The notes beneath the pieces are model-generated. The model saw nothing but the letters and a program-made list of their open reading frames with translations. It was not told the origin of the DNA and did no database searches. Shown here piece after piece: positions 1 through 10,445 of a DNA stretch of 64,000 bases (position 1 is the stretch's first letter; each line of letters opens with the position of its first letter). The stretch covers positions 1,569,501 through 1,633,500 of the forward strand of contig JAWHQI010000148.1 of assembly GCA_033032865.1 (NCBI GenBank), read 5' to 3'. The DNA is from Dactylorhiza incarnata (taxonomy: Eukaryota > Streptophyta > Magnoliopsida > Asparagales > Orchidaceae). A program made the position numbers and the translations under genes.

Positions 1-809
1 ATCAAAACTCAAGTGCTAGCGGATTTCATGATAGATACATCAGAAAGCATTATCGAAAAGAAGAGCAGCACACCTCTAGCTTGGACAATTTATGTGGATG
101 GAGCTTCTGGCAGAAATTCTTCTGGGGCAGGAATTGTTTTGGTTAATCTTAATGGAGTCAGATTAGATCAAGCATTAAAATTCTACTTTCCTACTACAAA
201 TAATCAAGCAGATTAAACGGAACTTACGAAACTTGAGACTCCACTCTAAAGCAGTATCAGATGCTAGTAAAAATTGAAATTGGCAGGTTCAAAAGTTTTA
301 CTATTCAACACATCCAACGTTCAGAAAATAAAGAAGCAGATGAGTTGGCAAAGTTTGTCCTTCTCTCAAGAGGAACTACTTCAGAGTTATCTCATCCTGC
401 TATTAAAAAGGGCGAGATCATGCAAATAGATCAACATCCATCCTGGGTAGATCCATTCATTCGCTATCTCTCAACCAGGGAATTTCATCCATCTGTAAAA
501 GGTAAGAAGAGATTCAAGTTAAAAGCAGCTCATAATTACCTCATTGCAGGAGTCTTGTACAGGAATACCTTTCTCTCACCACTAGCAAGATGTGTTTCAG
601 AAGAAGAAATTCCTATTGTGCTTCAAGTGGTTCATTCTGAGGAATGTGGCAGTCATTTCGGTGCTAGAACTTTGGAGAAAAGGATTCTAAGACAAGGCTA
701 TTTCTGGCATCAAATGAAGAAAGACGCTGAAAATTTGCAAAGAAATGTTTGCAATATAAAAATTTTGCTCTTTTACAACATCAACCAGCTCAGCAGCTCA
801 GATCAATAG
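1..809 (+). pseudogene. T1 pol: archaeal-type RNase H and integrase zinc-binding region
   Basis: The frame from position 13 reads WTIYVDGASG..SGAGIVLV and ends near TNNQAD, matching the first half of the additional (archaeal-type) RNase H of Tat elements, where YVDGAS holds the first catalytic Asp. A stop at 214-216 and a frame change break it. Reading resumes at 261 with the RNase H tail (NKEADELAKF) and the integrase N-terminus: HSEECGSHFGARTLEKRIL..GYFWHQMKKDA carries the His-His half of the HHCC zinc finger. The Cys-Cys half is lost where the frame shifts near 750. The protein would degrade RNA in the RNA:DNA hybrid and start integration, but this copy is broken. Confidence 0.8.
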
Positions 810-1710
810 CAACTCCATGGTCATTTGCAGTTTGGGGGATGGATCTTATTGGACCCTTCCCAATGGCTAGTGGGCAGCGTCGTTTCATTTTTGTGATGAT
901 TGATTATTTCAGTAAATGGATCGAGGCTAAGACATTGGCTAAAACTACTACTCAGATAATGAGAAACTTCATATGGGGTGAAATTGTGTGCAGACATGGA
1001 ATTCCAATGGCTATAATTACTGACAATGGTCCTCAATTTAATAATTCTGACCTAATAAATTTCTGTGATCAGATGGGAACTGAACTACGGTTTGCTTCAG
1101 TACATCACCCAAGGAGTAATTGGCAAGTAGAAGCAACAAATAAATTGAGCAGCAAACAAATTGATCTTAAATCTCCTGAAGAAAAAGGTCGAGAATATTC
1201 GTGGTAACTGAGCAGAACAATTACCATCAGTAGTCTGGGCTCTAAGAACAACTCCAACATCGGCTACTGGTGACACTCCCTTCAAACTTTCTCATGGGTC
1301 AGAAGCTCACATCCCAATTGAATTTGAGGTAATGAGCTCGAGGGCTGTTGTCAAAACAAAAGGGAGATGGTTAGATGGAAGCAAACGATGAAGAGCTAAA
1401 ATGCAGTCTCGATCTTATTGAGGAACTAAGAAATATAGCTACAATCAAACAAGAAGAAGTGAAACGAAGAATGGCAAAATATTTCGACAAAAATGTCAGG
1501 ATAAAGGAGTTTGTTGTTGGTGACTTGGTTCTAAAGAAAGTAGATGCAACAACAAGATCTAGCTCAGTTGAAAAATTGAATCCTAATTGGGCAGGGTCAT
1601 TTATCATAAAAGAGGCACTCAAAAACGGTGTTTATCGTCTTCAGACCTATGAAGGGGAGAAAATATCTTACACTTGGAGTGGAGATGATTTGAAGCGATT
1701 CTTCTCATAA
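749..1710 (+). pseudogene. T1 pol: integrase catalytic core and C-terminus
   Basis: The DDE core is visible: WGMDLIGPF (first Asp), AIITDNGPQFNN (second Asp) and HHPRSNWQVEATNK (catalytic Glu), with normal spacing over residues about 30-125 of the 749-1207 frame. The frame stops at 1205-1207. The C-terminal part (1375-1710) carries MAKYFDKNVR.KEFVVGDLVL and NWAGSFIIKEALKNGVYRL, the GPY/F-like module of gypsy integrases in degenerate form. Stops and at least one frameshift separate the pieces, so this is a pseudogene. No chromodomain follows, as expected for a Tat element. Confidence 0.85.
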
Positions 1711-2077
1711 TAAAACTTTTTCTGCTTCCATCTATTTCATTATTTTAACTATCTTCAATACATTTGTTGATACTTTTCTAACTAACTCTTGAAAGAAACA
1801 GTTTGAGGATAAAATATAAGGCTAAAATCCTACCAAGCAAGATATCGACGGATCCTACTTGTTTCCCCCACGACTTGAAGCTTGAGTTGTAAAACCTACA
1901 ATGACCACAAGTAGCGGGGAGATTTCGCATTCGTGTAGCAGTGGCTCGCCAAGCTCGTGCAGAGGTTCTTTAGGATGACGGGTCCTTGCTACATCTGGCA
2001 CACCTCTACATCAAGGGAGGTCTGGGCGAATGTCCAGCTCTGACATGCATTTCAAGACATCGTTACAGCTTTGATGA

Positions 2078-2530
2078 TCTCTCCGAGAAAAGCAATGATG
2101 GTTGTTCTTTAGCAACTCACCTGCCCAATTGATCATCTTAGCATGTGATCATCATAGCATATGACCCTCGGATACTCATTGTCCTAGGGAAAGCCAAGTT
2201 TTGTGAAAAGGGACGGTCAGGAGCATCTTTGACCGCCGCCTGAGCCCAGTGGCGACTAGAAGTCGTTGACCGACGAGGTCGTTTTTTCTTATTTTGGGTT
2301 GACACGGCGCCACTATGATCTCTCTGAGAAAAGCAATGTCAGTCATTTTTTAGCACGCCGCCTGCCCAATTGATCATTTTGGTTTGTGCACCTCTGTTTA
2401 TTTTTATTTTCCTGACCGTCGAGCTCCTTATGGAGCTATTACAGCTTTAAAGACTTCTCTGAGGAAAGCAGTGTTGGTCTCTTTTTAGCACGCCACCTGC
2501 CCAATTGGTCATCATAGTCTGTGTACCTCT
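2078..2530 (+). repeat. three dispersed ~75-bp modules in the T1 3' region
   Basis: Three copies begin near 2078, 2318 and 2450. Each reads roughly TCTCTGAGAAAAGCAATG, then TTTTTAGCACGCC, then CCTGCCCAATTGATCAT and ends GTG..ACCTCT. They are diverged and unevenly spaced, so this is a degraded local repeat, not a regular array. The function is unknown. Confidence 0.6.
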
Positions 2531-2654
2531 CGAAAAAAAATACAGTTCCATCGACCTCAATGCAAATAGACTGTGCGGTCTGATCTATCACTTCGGATTT
2601 TCTGTATATGAAAATATAAATATGATCAGGAAAAGCTTGCAAATCTTGTAGGGC

Positions 2655-2815
2655 GGTCAAGAACTCTATCAATCCGGAATGATGATCTTGGACTTCAGTG
2701 AATGAAATTATTAATTTGATCGAGTGGTCAAGAACTCTATCAATCCAAAATGATGATCTTGGACTTCCGTGAATGAAATTATTAATTTGATCGAGCGGTC
2801 AAGAACTATATCACT
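2655..2815 (+). repeat. 71-bp tandem repeat, about 2.2 copies
   Basis: GGTCAAGAACTCTATCAATC recurs at 2655, 2726 and (partly) 2797, exactly 71 bp apart. Each unit ends in ATTAATTTGATCGAG. The copies differ at only a few positions, so the duplication is fairly young. Confidence 0.8.
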
Positions 2816-4115
2816 ATCATATACGCGATTAAAATCTCTGGTTTTCTTATTATATATGCATCAAGATATCTTTATTACTCCTGATCGAGCGGACAAAAAA
2901 TGTTATTCGGGATTTCTCAAGCGGTTAAATTACTTGTGATAATATCATCCTGGATTATTACTTCAATTGTTCTGCGATCTCTATGCCCGATCAGAATAAA
3001 TCCCTCAGTTAAATGACCCCAAGGTATTCTTGATCTCTTGTCTTATTGTTACAGCTCAGGGGTCAGGAGTAGCCGAGTATTAAAGCGTTAAGGGTCTATG
3101 AATCAAATCGCATGATTTCATACATCAGACCGCGTGACTCTATCGATAAAAGCGGCTTATATGTCAGATGAAAGAATAATCTTCCCAAGTAAAAATTTTA
3201 TGAAGGGGATCGTTTCTTCTATATGATTTAATCGTGCGGTCAGTTATAATATTGTTTATTCTATAAGTACAATTATCTTGACCCTGAAGAACCTCAAGTC
3301 TAAAATACTATGGTTATGCGATTAACATGAATTATGACCGACAACACTAGTGCAATTATAGAAGAAGACAGCAGAAAAATTACAAATTGAGGTAACAAAG
3401 TTACAGCAATAAAGGTAACAAAGAAAAGAATTTCTTTTCATTTCATAACAAAAATAATTACAAGTGTTTCAGACCGCGCGACTAACAAAATCAGTCTGCG
3501 GCCTTTCTTCAAAATAAAGATTACATTATCCTAATTACTATTATTCTTTATCTTCAACATCCTTTTTTGTCTTCTTCTTTTTTTGGCTAGAGACTTCGCA
3601 GAGGAGCTATCGGAGGAATACGAATAACCAGAGTTGGAGCTAGAGGAAGAGCTCGAGCTAGACTCAGAACCAACATATTTACTATCACTCTCTGACCGCT
3701 CAACCTCTTCGTTTTCCTTGTCATTAACCGCAGGCTCTCCCTCATCAGCGCTCTCGTGGTCTTCAACTTCAACATCTTCTTCTTCTTCATTTCATTCCTC
3801 TTCATCATTCTTTTCTTCTGCGGTCTCTTCACCTCTAATCTCTTCATCTCCTTCCTCTTCGACTTCTTCGTCATCTTTCTGACCGTCGTCACCATCATTA
3901 ACCGCATTATCCATCTCTTCATCATCGGAGATCGTGGTGACCATCTCGGACTCAAAGTTTGCAAGATTCGAGAAGAAATCTAGAAATGTGTCTTCCGCAA
4001 AATCTTCAGTGAGACCGCATTGCTCTCTCAGCATCTTCAAAACCTCCTCAACGCTTTCTCGACAATGGGGTATTACTACCCTCTAGAAGTCAGGGTTCTA
4101 AGGATCGTAAACATG

Positions 4116-4192
4116 CTGCAGAAAAAGCATAATTAGACCGTTTGGTTAAAAGTATATTTAACTGCACGACTACAAAATTTTAGTTTCCTTAC
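4116..4192 (-). other. predicted intron 2 of T1 ORF-B
   Basis: The minus-strand donor is GTAAGG after ...EEMLE and the acceptor is TTTTTCTGCAG with a pyrimidine tract, 77 nt in all. It lies after the helical block (SAQAALRSI..YVGWLQRQ), as intron 44525-44611 does in element I. Confidence 0.55.
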
Positions 4193-4639
4193 CTCTAACA
4201 TTTCCTCCAGGCTAGCTATGGTCTTCAGTGATTGCCGCTGTAACCAACCCACATAATGAATCACAAGAATACTCCTTAAAGCAGCTTGGGCGGATACGGT
4301 AGCAATATCTTCATGATCGATCTCCCCTATCTCAGAGAAGTTCTTTTTTCATAAAGAGTGTTGGTGATCACATTGGCATGGCGACCTGGGCGATCAGCCT
4401 TCCATGATGGGAGAGCAAATGAGATGGTGACTTTCTTTCCGTTCTTATCCCAATGAAACAGCGGTTTGCCGACGAGGTCTTTAACTCCCTTGCCGATATG
4501 TGAGACCTGAAAAGAGCCAGAAGAGGAGCTCGCCTCCTCGGCGGTCACTCGAGGGAACCTTTCTGCATCTCTTCTCTTCCTTAACTCTCATTGCGTAAGA
4601 ACTCTCTCCTTGCGGTCTCAGCGGCTTGTTCTTCGGTAC

Positions 4640-4736
4640 CTGAAGAGTCGCTGAATAGTTGAAGTTTAAGTTTTTTAGTAGCAGTTCTTGCAGTTAAAAA
4701 CGGTCATCTAAACCAAATTTGCAGGTTATAACTTAC
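4640..4736 (-). other. predicted intron 1 of T1 ORF-B
   Basis: On the minus strand the donor is GTAAGT (after ..GTCGAAGAGA) and the acceptor is GACTCTTCAG, 97 nt in all. Reading through gives an immediate stop (SKL*). The intron lies just after the conserved core, the same relative place as the 43767-43844 intron of element I, which supports both predictions. Confidence 0.6.
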
Positions 4737-5559
4737 TCTCTTCGACCGTTACATCAGCAACTGAGTCCACCAGTGGGACATAGTGATTTATATCTAGTTG
4801 CCCAGGGGATAGATACTTCACAATTTCTCTCTCTGTTTTCGATAACACCTTTGGAGACTTAAACACAGAATTATGGCGGGTTTCTGGTCGTACGGCTAAA
4901 TCTCTGAAGTCCCTTTCAAAGATCAAAAATCTCTCTGTCCAACTAGAAACCTTGTTCGGCAGATTAATGACCTTCATTCCCGAGCAGCCAAAGTAAAGCA
5001 GTCCTTTAAACTTCTCTTTCTTCTTACCCTCCTTCAGAGCTCGCACGATAAAAGCATTGCAGAAGACATCTAAGATGAAGAGAACACTCTCTGACCGTAT
5101 ATAAGATATATAGGAGAATGTAACGGCTATAGAGTTGGGTGGAAGCTGACCGGGAACTACCATAGTGGTTGAAGATCGTTATAGCTTCCCAGGGAAGGGG
5201 AAAGCAAAAGCGGAAATCGAAGTGACCGATTGGAATAGCGATCATTCAATCCGATCCAATGTTTAATCCTTCATTCACTAGTGGAAGTCGCGCGGTCAAC
5301 TGTGTTTGAGTGAAATGATCGGCCAAAAATTGTCTATGCTCTGGGAGAATTAATCGAGAAGGCTTGTGAACAGTAGTCAAGAAAGTATCACAGACACTTA
5401 TTCGTGCGGCTACCATTATGGGAGACCGCATGGACTTTTGCTTCGGTAGCATCTTAAAATTCTTTTTCTGCTCAGCCCTATTCGTAAGACCCTAAGGAAA
5501 ATTCTAAAATGATTTGATCACGCGATCACATTTCAGATCGGCCGGTTAGTTATCATAAA

Positions 5560-5880
5560 GAAAATTATTCATCATAGAAGGATGAAATTTAATATATCTA
5601 ATCGCTCGATTAGAAATCAGATTGTTCGGTCCATCTCCTTCAGCTCAAACAGAAATCATTCATTATAGAAGGTCGAAATTTAATATATCTAATCGCTCGA
5701 TTAGATATCTGACCGTTCGGTCCATCTACTTCAGCTCAAATAGAAATTATTAATTGCAAGAAGGCATATTTAATATATCTAATCGCTCGATTAGGTATCA
5801 GACCGTTCGGTCCACTACAGCACAGAAATAAATAAGTTCATCATGAAAAATCAAATATCTAATCGCGCTAATCGCATAGA
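5560..5880. repeat. ~90-bp palindrome-bearing tandem array upstream of T1 ORF-B
   Basis: AATATATCTAATCGCTCGAT recurs at 5591, 5682 and 5772 (spacing 91 and 90), with a degraded fourth copy near 5852. Each full unit carries two palindromes: CTAATCGCTCGATTAG (imperfect) and GACCGTTCGGTC (perfect in copies 2 and 3, GATTGTTCGGTC in copy 1). The array lies between ORF-A and the ORF-B start at 5452, where a promoter for ORF-B would sit. Confidence 0.8.
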
Positions 5881-6100
5881 AGCATTCAACAGACATCGCA
5901 GAAGTGATTCAAAGGTAACATTCAATCATATAAGAAATAAAATTAACATTATCCAAATATTCATCACAGCCCAACACATCATAATTGTTCAAAACAAATA
6001 CTGTTCAATGAAATTAGACGATCAACTGTTGTCAGACCGCACGATCTCTCCCAATGTGCGTCGCGTCTTCCTGCATTTGACCTATGGCAAACATCAATTG

Positions 6101-8044
6101 TCACATATGGCGATTAGAATACATAGCAGATCGATGAAGACGGGAAATATCTCTATCAATTCGATCAAAAGGGATTAAGGGGATCATCGGTGGATTCACC
6201 CCCTCTCCTTGCTGGCCAGCAAAGGATGTTCCCTCCTTGCCCGTTGTTACCGCAGGATCAGACCGCCTAGTCCGATCGGCATCAGCGGACAAGGCCGCAG
6301 TTTTTCCCTTATAGTATTCAACGTCCTTCTCTAGCTTCCGGATGCGGTCAGCCTGTTCTTGATTATGTTTTTTCACCCGCATCTCCATATCTGCCAACCT
6401 CTCTCTCATTTCCTTCTCGAATGTAGCTGCTTGAGACCGCACTTGGTCCTCAAGAGCCCTATCCCTCTGCTGCATCGTCTGAATATCTTCGATTAAAGTA
6501 CATAGAAGTTTCCTGAAGGCCTCCGAAATCTTCATGAGCGGCTTTTCTTTCTTTACTGGTTCTTCATCTGTGGAAAGAATTAAGCAACCGCGCGGTAAGG
6601 TATATATTTTTACTTTTTAAGATAAAATTGAGCAGCAAAGAAGGCGTATACTTTCAACTTCTAAGATAACAGGATTGAAAGTATGCAAAGGCACTTCATC
6701 TATTTTGGTGACCGCAGAAGGAGCGTCCAGCACTAAGCGATTAAAAGGTCTAAATCGCTCAGAATCTGTCTTTAAGTTGTTGTTTCTGAGATCGCTCTCC
6801 TTCCTTGCGTCTTCGTTTTAAGTCGGCATTAGTCGTCGGAAAGAGATCGCCCAAAGGGATAATTTCTATTTTCGGTCTTTTATCGCGTGGCAAGTAAGGC
6901 TTAAGGGCCTTTGCAGGAATAGGAGGTCGCGGTATGATGTGAGCCTTACCTGACCGGATAGATTCCACAGCCTCTACTCGAGACGCCGCAGCCTTTTCGA
7001 TCTTAACTTTTTAGCCGCAGAAGTAACCGCGTCACCATCGGTCAGACCAGCCCTCTTTAAGGCAAGCTGGGCATTGTTATCCTCCTCTTTCTTTTTCTTT
7101 TCCTCTTCCAGAACTCTCGCCGCCTCGACATCCGCATCAGCATTCACCTCATCATCTTGGGCAAAAGGAACCTGTAAATTAACCGCAGGATTACTATCAT
7201 CACCTTCAGAGAAAAAGCCATCTAAATATGCGGTTAAATCATAGTCAACCTCCCTGAGCGGCAAAGAATCACCCAAGGATGGAGAACACCGATCAAAATG
7301 CCCACCTTCCATCTCGGCAGGAGACTTAACAGGAGATCGCAACACTTCTCCATCTTCGCCATCAACGGCACCCTGGTTAACCGCTCTTGTCTCAATGGTT
7401 AAAAGTTTCTTCTTATCTTTCCTGTTTCTCTCCTTCTCTTCCTTAGTTAACTTTCTCTTTTTTATTACAATATTGTTGTTATTCTCTAACTGATCGGAAT
7501 ACGATCGATAGCATTTTCTTATCACATCATCAGGTTCTGACTGAATGCCAAGTTCTTCTCTTAGCCGGTCAGCGGCGGTCATAATTTTCTTCATGCCAAG
7601 TTTGACCTAGTTGACGTCAGGATTGTCCACAGGTCAGCAGTCTTATTGATCGCCACCCTCTTGACCAGCAGAAGAATTCAGTATATTCTGATCGGTGACC
7701 AACCCGAGATCGATGTCAAACTGGGACATAACGAAAGTTATTTCAGTGTCGTCCAGTTGCATAGTAAGCAAGCCAGTAGAAGGAGGGCCATCAATATCAA
7801 TGATCGGAGATACGAACGGCGTGACCGCCTCGACCACCCTCAAGGGCTCAGCTTTCTCAATAACTTCAGTTATTTTCTCTGGTGCTGACGGTTTCTTAGC
7901 GGTTACAGTTGACTTCACCATTTTATAACTCCCTTCAGTCCGCGGTTTTGAAGTATTAATCGCCCGAGAACATCTTTTGGCAACGGAATCTTTCAAGGGA
8001 GAAGACAGCATGGAGACCCCTCCAATACTCTTGATCAGGCTCAT
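6101..8044 (-). pseudogene. T1 antisense ORF-A: charged coiled-coil protein
   Basis: The first good minus-strand ATG is at 8044 (MSLIKSIGGVSMLSS), about 100 nt downstream of a TATAAATA box at 8144-8151. Segments follow in several frames: 8044-7643, 7594-6974 (very basic, IVIKKRKLTKEEKERNRKDKKK, a likely nuclear localisation signal), 6968-6759, an intron, and 6567-6101. The last exon is a strong predicted coiled coil (QQRDRALEDQVRSQ, KEMRERLADMEMRVKKHNQE, RIRKLEKDVEYYKG). ORF-A of element I has the same position and also ends in a coiled coil. It has no recognisable catalytic domain. Stops between segments imply a pseudogene, or introns I have not resolved. Confidence 0.55.
6568..6651 (-). other. 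predicted intron of T1 ORF-A
   Basis: The minus-strand donor is GTATAC after ..AGTTGAAA and the acceptor is TTAATTCTTTCCACAG, 84 nt in all. It joins the segment ending ...TFNPVILEVE to the coiled-coil exon. The acceptor is of good quality, the donor moderate. Confidence 0.5.
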
Positions 8045-8143
8045 CTTTCCTTTGCTTGCAGGGGCCTGGAATACTCTTACCGCTAGGAGAGAGAAATTTG
8101 CCGTCTCAAAGGATTGAAATGAATTCACAAACCTCTGTAGCCA

Positions 8144-8151
8144 TATTTATA
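8144..8151 (-). promoter_or_regulatory. TATA box of T1 antisense ORF-A
   Basis: The minus strand reads TTCTATAAATATGG. It lies inside the element, before the inferred 3' LTR start near 8240, and points away from the LTR toward ORF-A. This is consistent with an independent antisense promoter. Confidence 0.5.
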
Positions 8152-8239
8152 GAATTTTCAGCATTAAAGGCAGGTCGCGGTCTCAGAGGTTAAAGCAAAA
8201 CATTTCTGAACTTCTCAAAACTTGAAAATATGCGGGGAT

Positions 8240-8827
8240 TGTGTTTTCAGAATCCCGCGGCTAGTTCTCAGCTCTCCACCAAACCGGACCGCACGGTCAC
8301 AAGTTTGGTGACTGCCCAGACTGCCCCGCTCTCCAGCATCTCCTCAAGGAGAAGCCAGGAACATGTACCAATCTAACCGCCGAACCACGCGGTCAGAGTT
8401 CTTTTCTCGCTTTGTATCGTCTCACCCCTGCCCGGTTCTCCTATATCCCGGGCAGCCCGTAATTTTAGAGTTTGCCCGTTTGGGCAGACCCCCGTCCCTA
8501 TAAATATGGGTGAGCAGTACACATAAGGCGCGCTGATTCGAATCCTTTAGTTGGCATCCTAAGGAAGCGGTCTCGAATCTAGTCTCTACTCTCTTGTGAG
8601 CTACTAGCTTGCCGCCCAGTTAGCCTCTTTTTGTAACCGCAAGTTTTAAATCTATTTTATCGCCCGCCGCAAGAGGTATTCGTCGCGGCAGGTAATTCTG
8701 GTCTAGCCGCTTGGCGGTCTCTTTTGCCCTCTCTATCATCCTTCTAACCGCAAATAGCCGACAACTCAACAGTCCCTCTCGGTGTCCCTAAATGTGAAGT
8801 TGTGGAGGTACAATTTTTGTACCAACA
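8240..8827 (+). repeat. 3' LTR of T1
   Basis: A plus-strand TATAAATA at 8499-8506 is preceded by CCCGGGCAGCCCGT and TTGCCCGTTTGGGCAG, the same block as in the T2 LTR (TATAAATA at 60157-60164). The right end ...TTTTTGTACCAACA parallels ...TTTTTGGTGTCAACA of T2. The left end is taken at TGTGTTTTCAGAATCC after the purine-rich ATATGCGGGGAT; it is uncertain because no second T1 LTR is in the window. U3 carries GGACCGCACGGTCA (8287-8300) and a related site near 8385. Confidence 0.6.
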
Positions 8828-9025
8828 AGCACACTGCGAGATAAATGGAGGGGGAAAGTGGATTACTTATACTTGGTAACCACTATAAATTATTGTGTTC
8901 TCTGTGTTGTGTTTATTTCTTGTGCTTAATCTTTAAATTAGCTGCTAAAGTTTTAAAAAACATAAACACTTATTCATCCCCCACCCTTTAGCTTGATTTA
9001 GACTATCCCTAGACTTTCAAAGTGT
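8828..9025. other. unassigned spacer between T1 and LINE L1
   Basis: About 200 bp of AT-rich sequence holds no ORF. The string TTATTCATCCCCCACCC near 8970 resembles the ends of some copia LTRs, but nothing pairs with it here. Confidence 0.4.
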
Positions 9026-9038
9026 TGCCAAAAATTCG

Positions 9039-9581
9039 ATGTGGAACTTGAAGATGAAAAAACAGGTTGCTTTCAAGACAACAATTATGGAACAACTAGT
9101 TGCTGACTCTTATGTTAATCCTGGTGTCTCATGGGAAGTTAGGTATTCACATTTAAGGATAAATGGAAAGAACGTGCTTGGAGAATCAAAAGGTCGTGCG
9201 CCCCCAAATAAAGAATCTTGGTGGTGGAAAGAGGAAGTGCAAGACAAAGTGAGGGCAAAAAGGGACAGGTATAAAATACACTACGCTTGTAGGAATGATA
9301 AAAACATGGTAAGGTATATAATCGTCAAGAAAGAAGCTAAACATGCAGTAAGTACAGCAAGAAGTAAAGCTTGTGAAGAATTTTATAAGCGGCTAGATAC
9401 CAAAGATGGAGAGGATGATATACATAAAATTGCTCGAGCTAGAGAGATGAAGACAAGAGATTTAAGCCAAGTTAAATGCATAAATGATGAAACAGATATA
9501 ATTTTGACGGATCTGACTATTAAAGAGCGATGGAAAAGATACTTTTACCAACTCTATAATGAATCAAAGACAGGGAACTGA
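9039..9581 (+). pseudogene. L1 endonuclease-RT linker region
   Basis: 180 residues start WNLKMKKQVAFK and continue WWWKEEVQDKVRAKRDRYKI, then a long basic helix (KKEAKHAVSTARSKACEEFYKRLD), ending ..LTIKERWKRYFYQLYNES. This is the linker before RT in plant RTE LINE proteins. The ORF is open, but the upstream endonuclease is absent and the RT downstream is broken, so it is a relic. Confidence 0.75.
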
Positions 9582-9599
9582 ACTTGGAAGAGTAAAGTA

Positions 9600-10445
9600 A
9601 ATCGGAGTATAGGAACATAATGTTTTACCGTAAAATTCAAGTATCGGAGGTAAAAAATGCTCTAAAGAAGATGAAAAATGAAAAAGTGGTTGGGTCTGAC
9701 GATATACTCATTGAAGTATGAAAATGTCTAGGGAAAGAAGAAATTGTGTGGCTTGGATGTTTCTTCAATAAGATACTGAAGTCAAAAAAGATGTCGGGTC
9801 AATAGAGAGAAAGTTTCTTGGTACTTTTGTATAAGAATAAATGAGATATACAAAATTGTGTTAATTACAGCGGAATTAAATTAATGAGTCATACCATGAA
9901 ACTATGGGAACGAGTAATAGAAAGAAGTGTAAGACGGGAGACTAGAATCTCGAAAATTCAATTTGGATTCATAGCAGGGCGGTAGACCATGGAAGTTATA
10001 CATCTCTTGAGGAGACACATTGACAACTATCGAGAAATAAAACAAGATTTGCATATGCTGTTTATCGATCCTGTGAAGGCTTATGATAGGGATCCAAGAG
10101 AGATCTTATGGAGAGTCTTAGAAAAGAAAGGTGTAAATGTATCATACATTGACATAATCAACGATATGTATACAAATTCAGTGACGAGGGTGAGGACATC
10201 TGGAGGATTAACACAGGAATTCCCATCACTGTTGGCTTACACCAAGGTTCAGCTTTAAGCCATTATCTCTTTACCCTTATCTTAGATGAGCTCACCAGTC
10301 ATATCCAACAAGCAATACCTTGGTGTTTATTGTTTGCGGATGATATCGTTTTGGCCGATGAGACGCGCGAGGGTGTAAACGTGAAACTTGAATCTTGGCG
10401 AGATACTTTAGAAAATAAGGGTTTTAGGCTGAGCAGGGCAAAGTA
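9600..10445 (+). pseudogene. L1 reverse transcriptase domain
   Basis: The open part 9989-10258 reads DLHMLFIDPVKAYDRDPREILW (motif A; FID(L)xKAYD is the family form) and [18 protein letters not shown]. After a frameshift near 10250 the catalytic motif C appears as [12 protein letters not shown] around 10330-10360. Several stops occur between 9600 and 9990 and near 10446. The enzyme would prime reverse transcription from a nicked target, but this copy is dead. Confidence 0.8.

Larger units (their letters stand above)
1711..3540 (+). other. T1 3' untranslated spacer, repeat-rich
   Basis: This 1.8-kb stretch holds no convincing gene. Its start resembles the region just after gag in T2 (both have a TCCTACCAAGCA..TATCG motif, near 1830 and 62352), so it is the shared 3' UTR of the family. 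It contains the dispersed modules and tandem repeats listed separately, plus a hairpin at about 2213-2240 (CGGTCA...TGACCG) equivalent to the hairpin multiplied in T2 at 62.5 kb. Tat-lineage 3' UTRs are known to be hypervariable and rich in tandem repeats. Confidence 0.6.
3545..5452 (-). pseudogene. T1 antisense ORF-B: gypsy-type transposase-like protein
   Basis: This minus-strand gene starts near 5452 (MLPKQKSMRS...) and runs to about 3545. It matches ORF-B of element I block by block: an N-terminal segment (ILPEHRQFLADHF), a core (FPLPWEAITIFNHYG, PGQLPPNSIAVTF, LLYFGCSGMKVI, WTERFLIFE), a middle block (GKPLFHWDKNGKKVT, against DPIIHWDKTMNRVS in I), a helical region and an acidic tail. The core resembles the plant 'putative gypsy type transposon' family (Transposase_28, PF04195), recalled and not searched. 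Two introns with clean GTAAGT/GTAAGG donors join exons. A stop or frameshift after GLNIGSD near 5246, frame changes near 5165 and 4330, and a stop in the tail near 3790 show decay. The C-terminus is strongly Asp/Glu-rich, then Ser-rich, then basic. The molecular function is unknown. Confidence 0.65.
1..8827 (+). mobile_element. Ty3/gypsy Tat-like element T1, 5' part outside the window
   Basis: The left edge cuts into pol. Visible in order are an RNase H of the archaeal type used by the Tat lineage, integrase, a long repeat-rich 3' untranslated region, two antisense genes (ORF-B, then ORF-A, both minus strand) and the 3' LTR. The LTR is recognised by similarity to the LTR of T2 at 59.7-60.5 kb: both share a CGGGCAGCCCGT...TGCCCGTTT.GGCAG block just before a TATAAATA box, and both end in ...CAACA. 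The right boundary (8827) is inferred from that CAACA end. No TSD can be tested because the 5' end is outside the window. Confidence 0.8.

Noticed and set aside
8530..8556. tRNA-like T-arm GATTCGAATCC in the T1 LTR
   Set aside because: No acceptor stem, D-arm or anticodon arm around it; a chance match.
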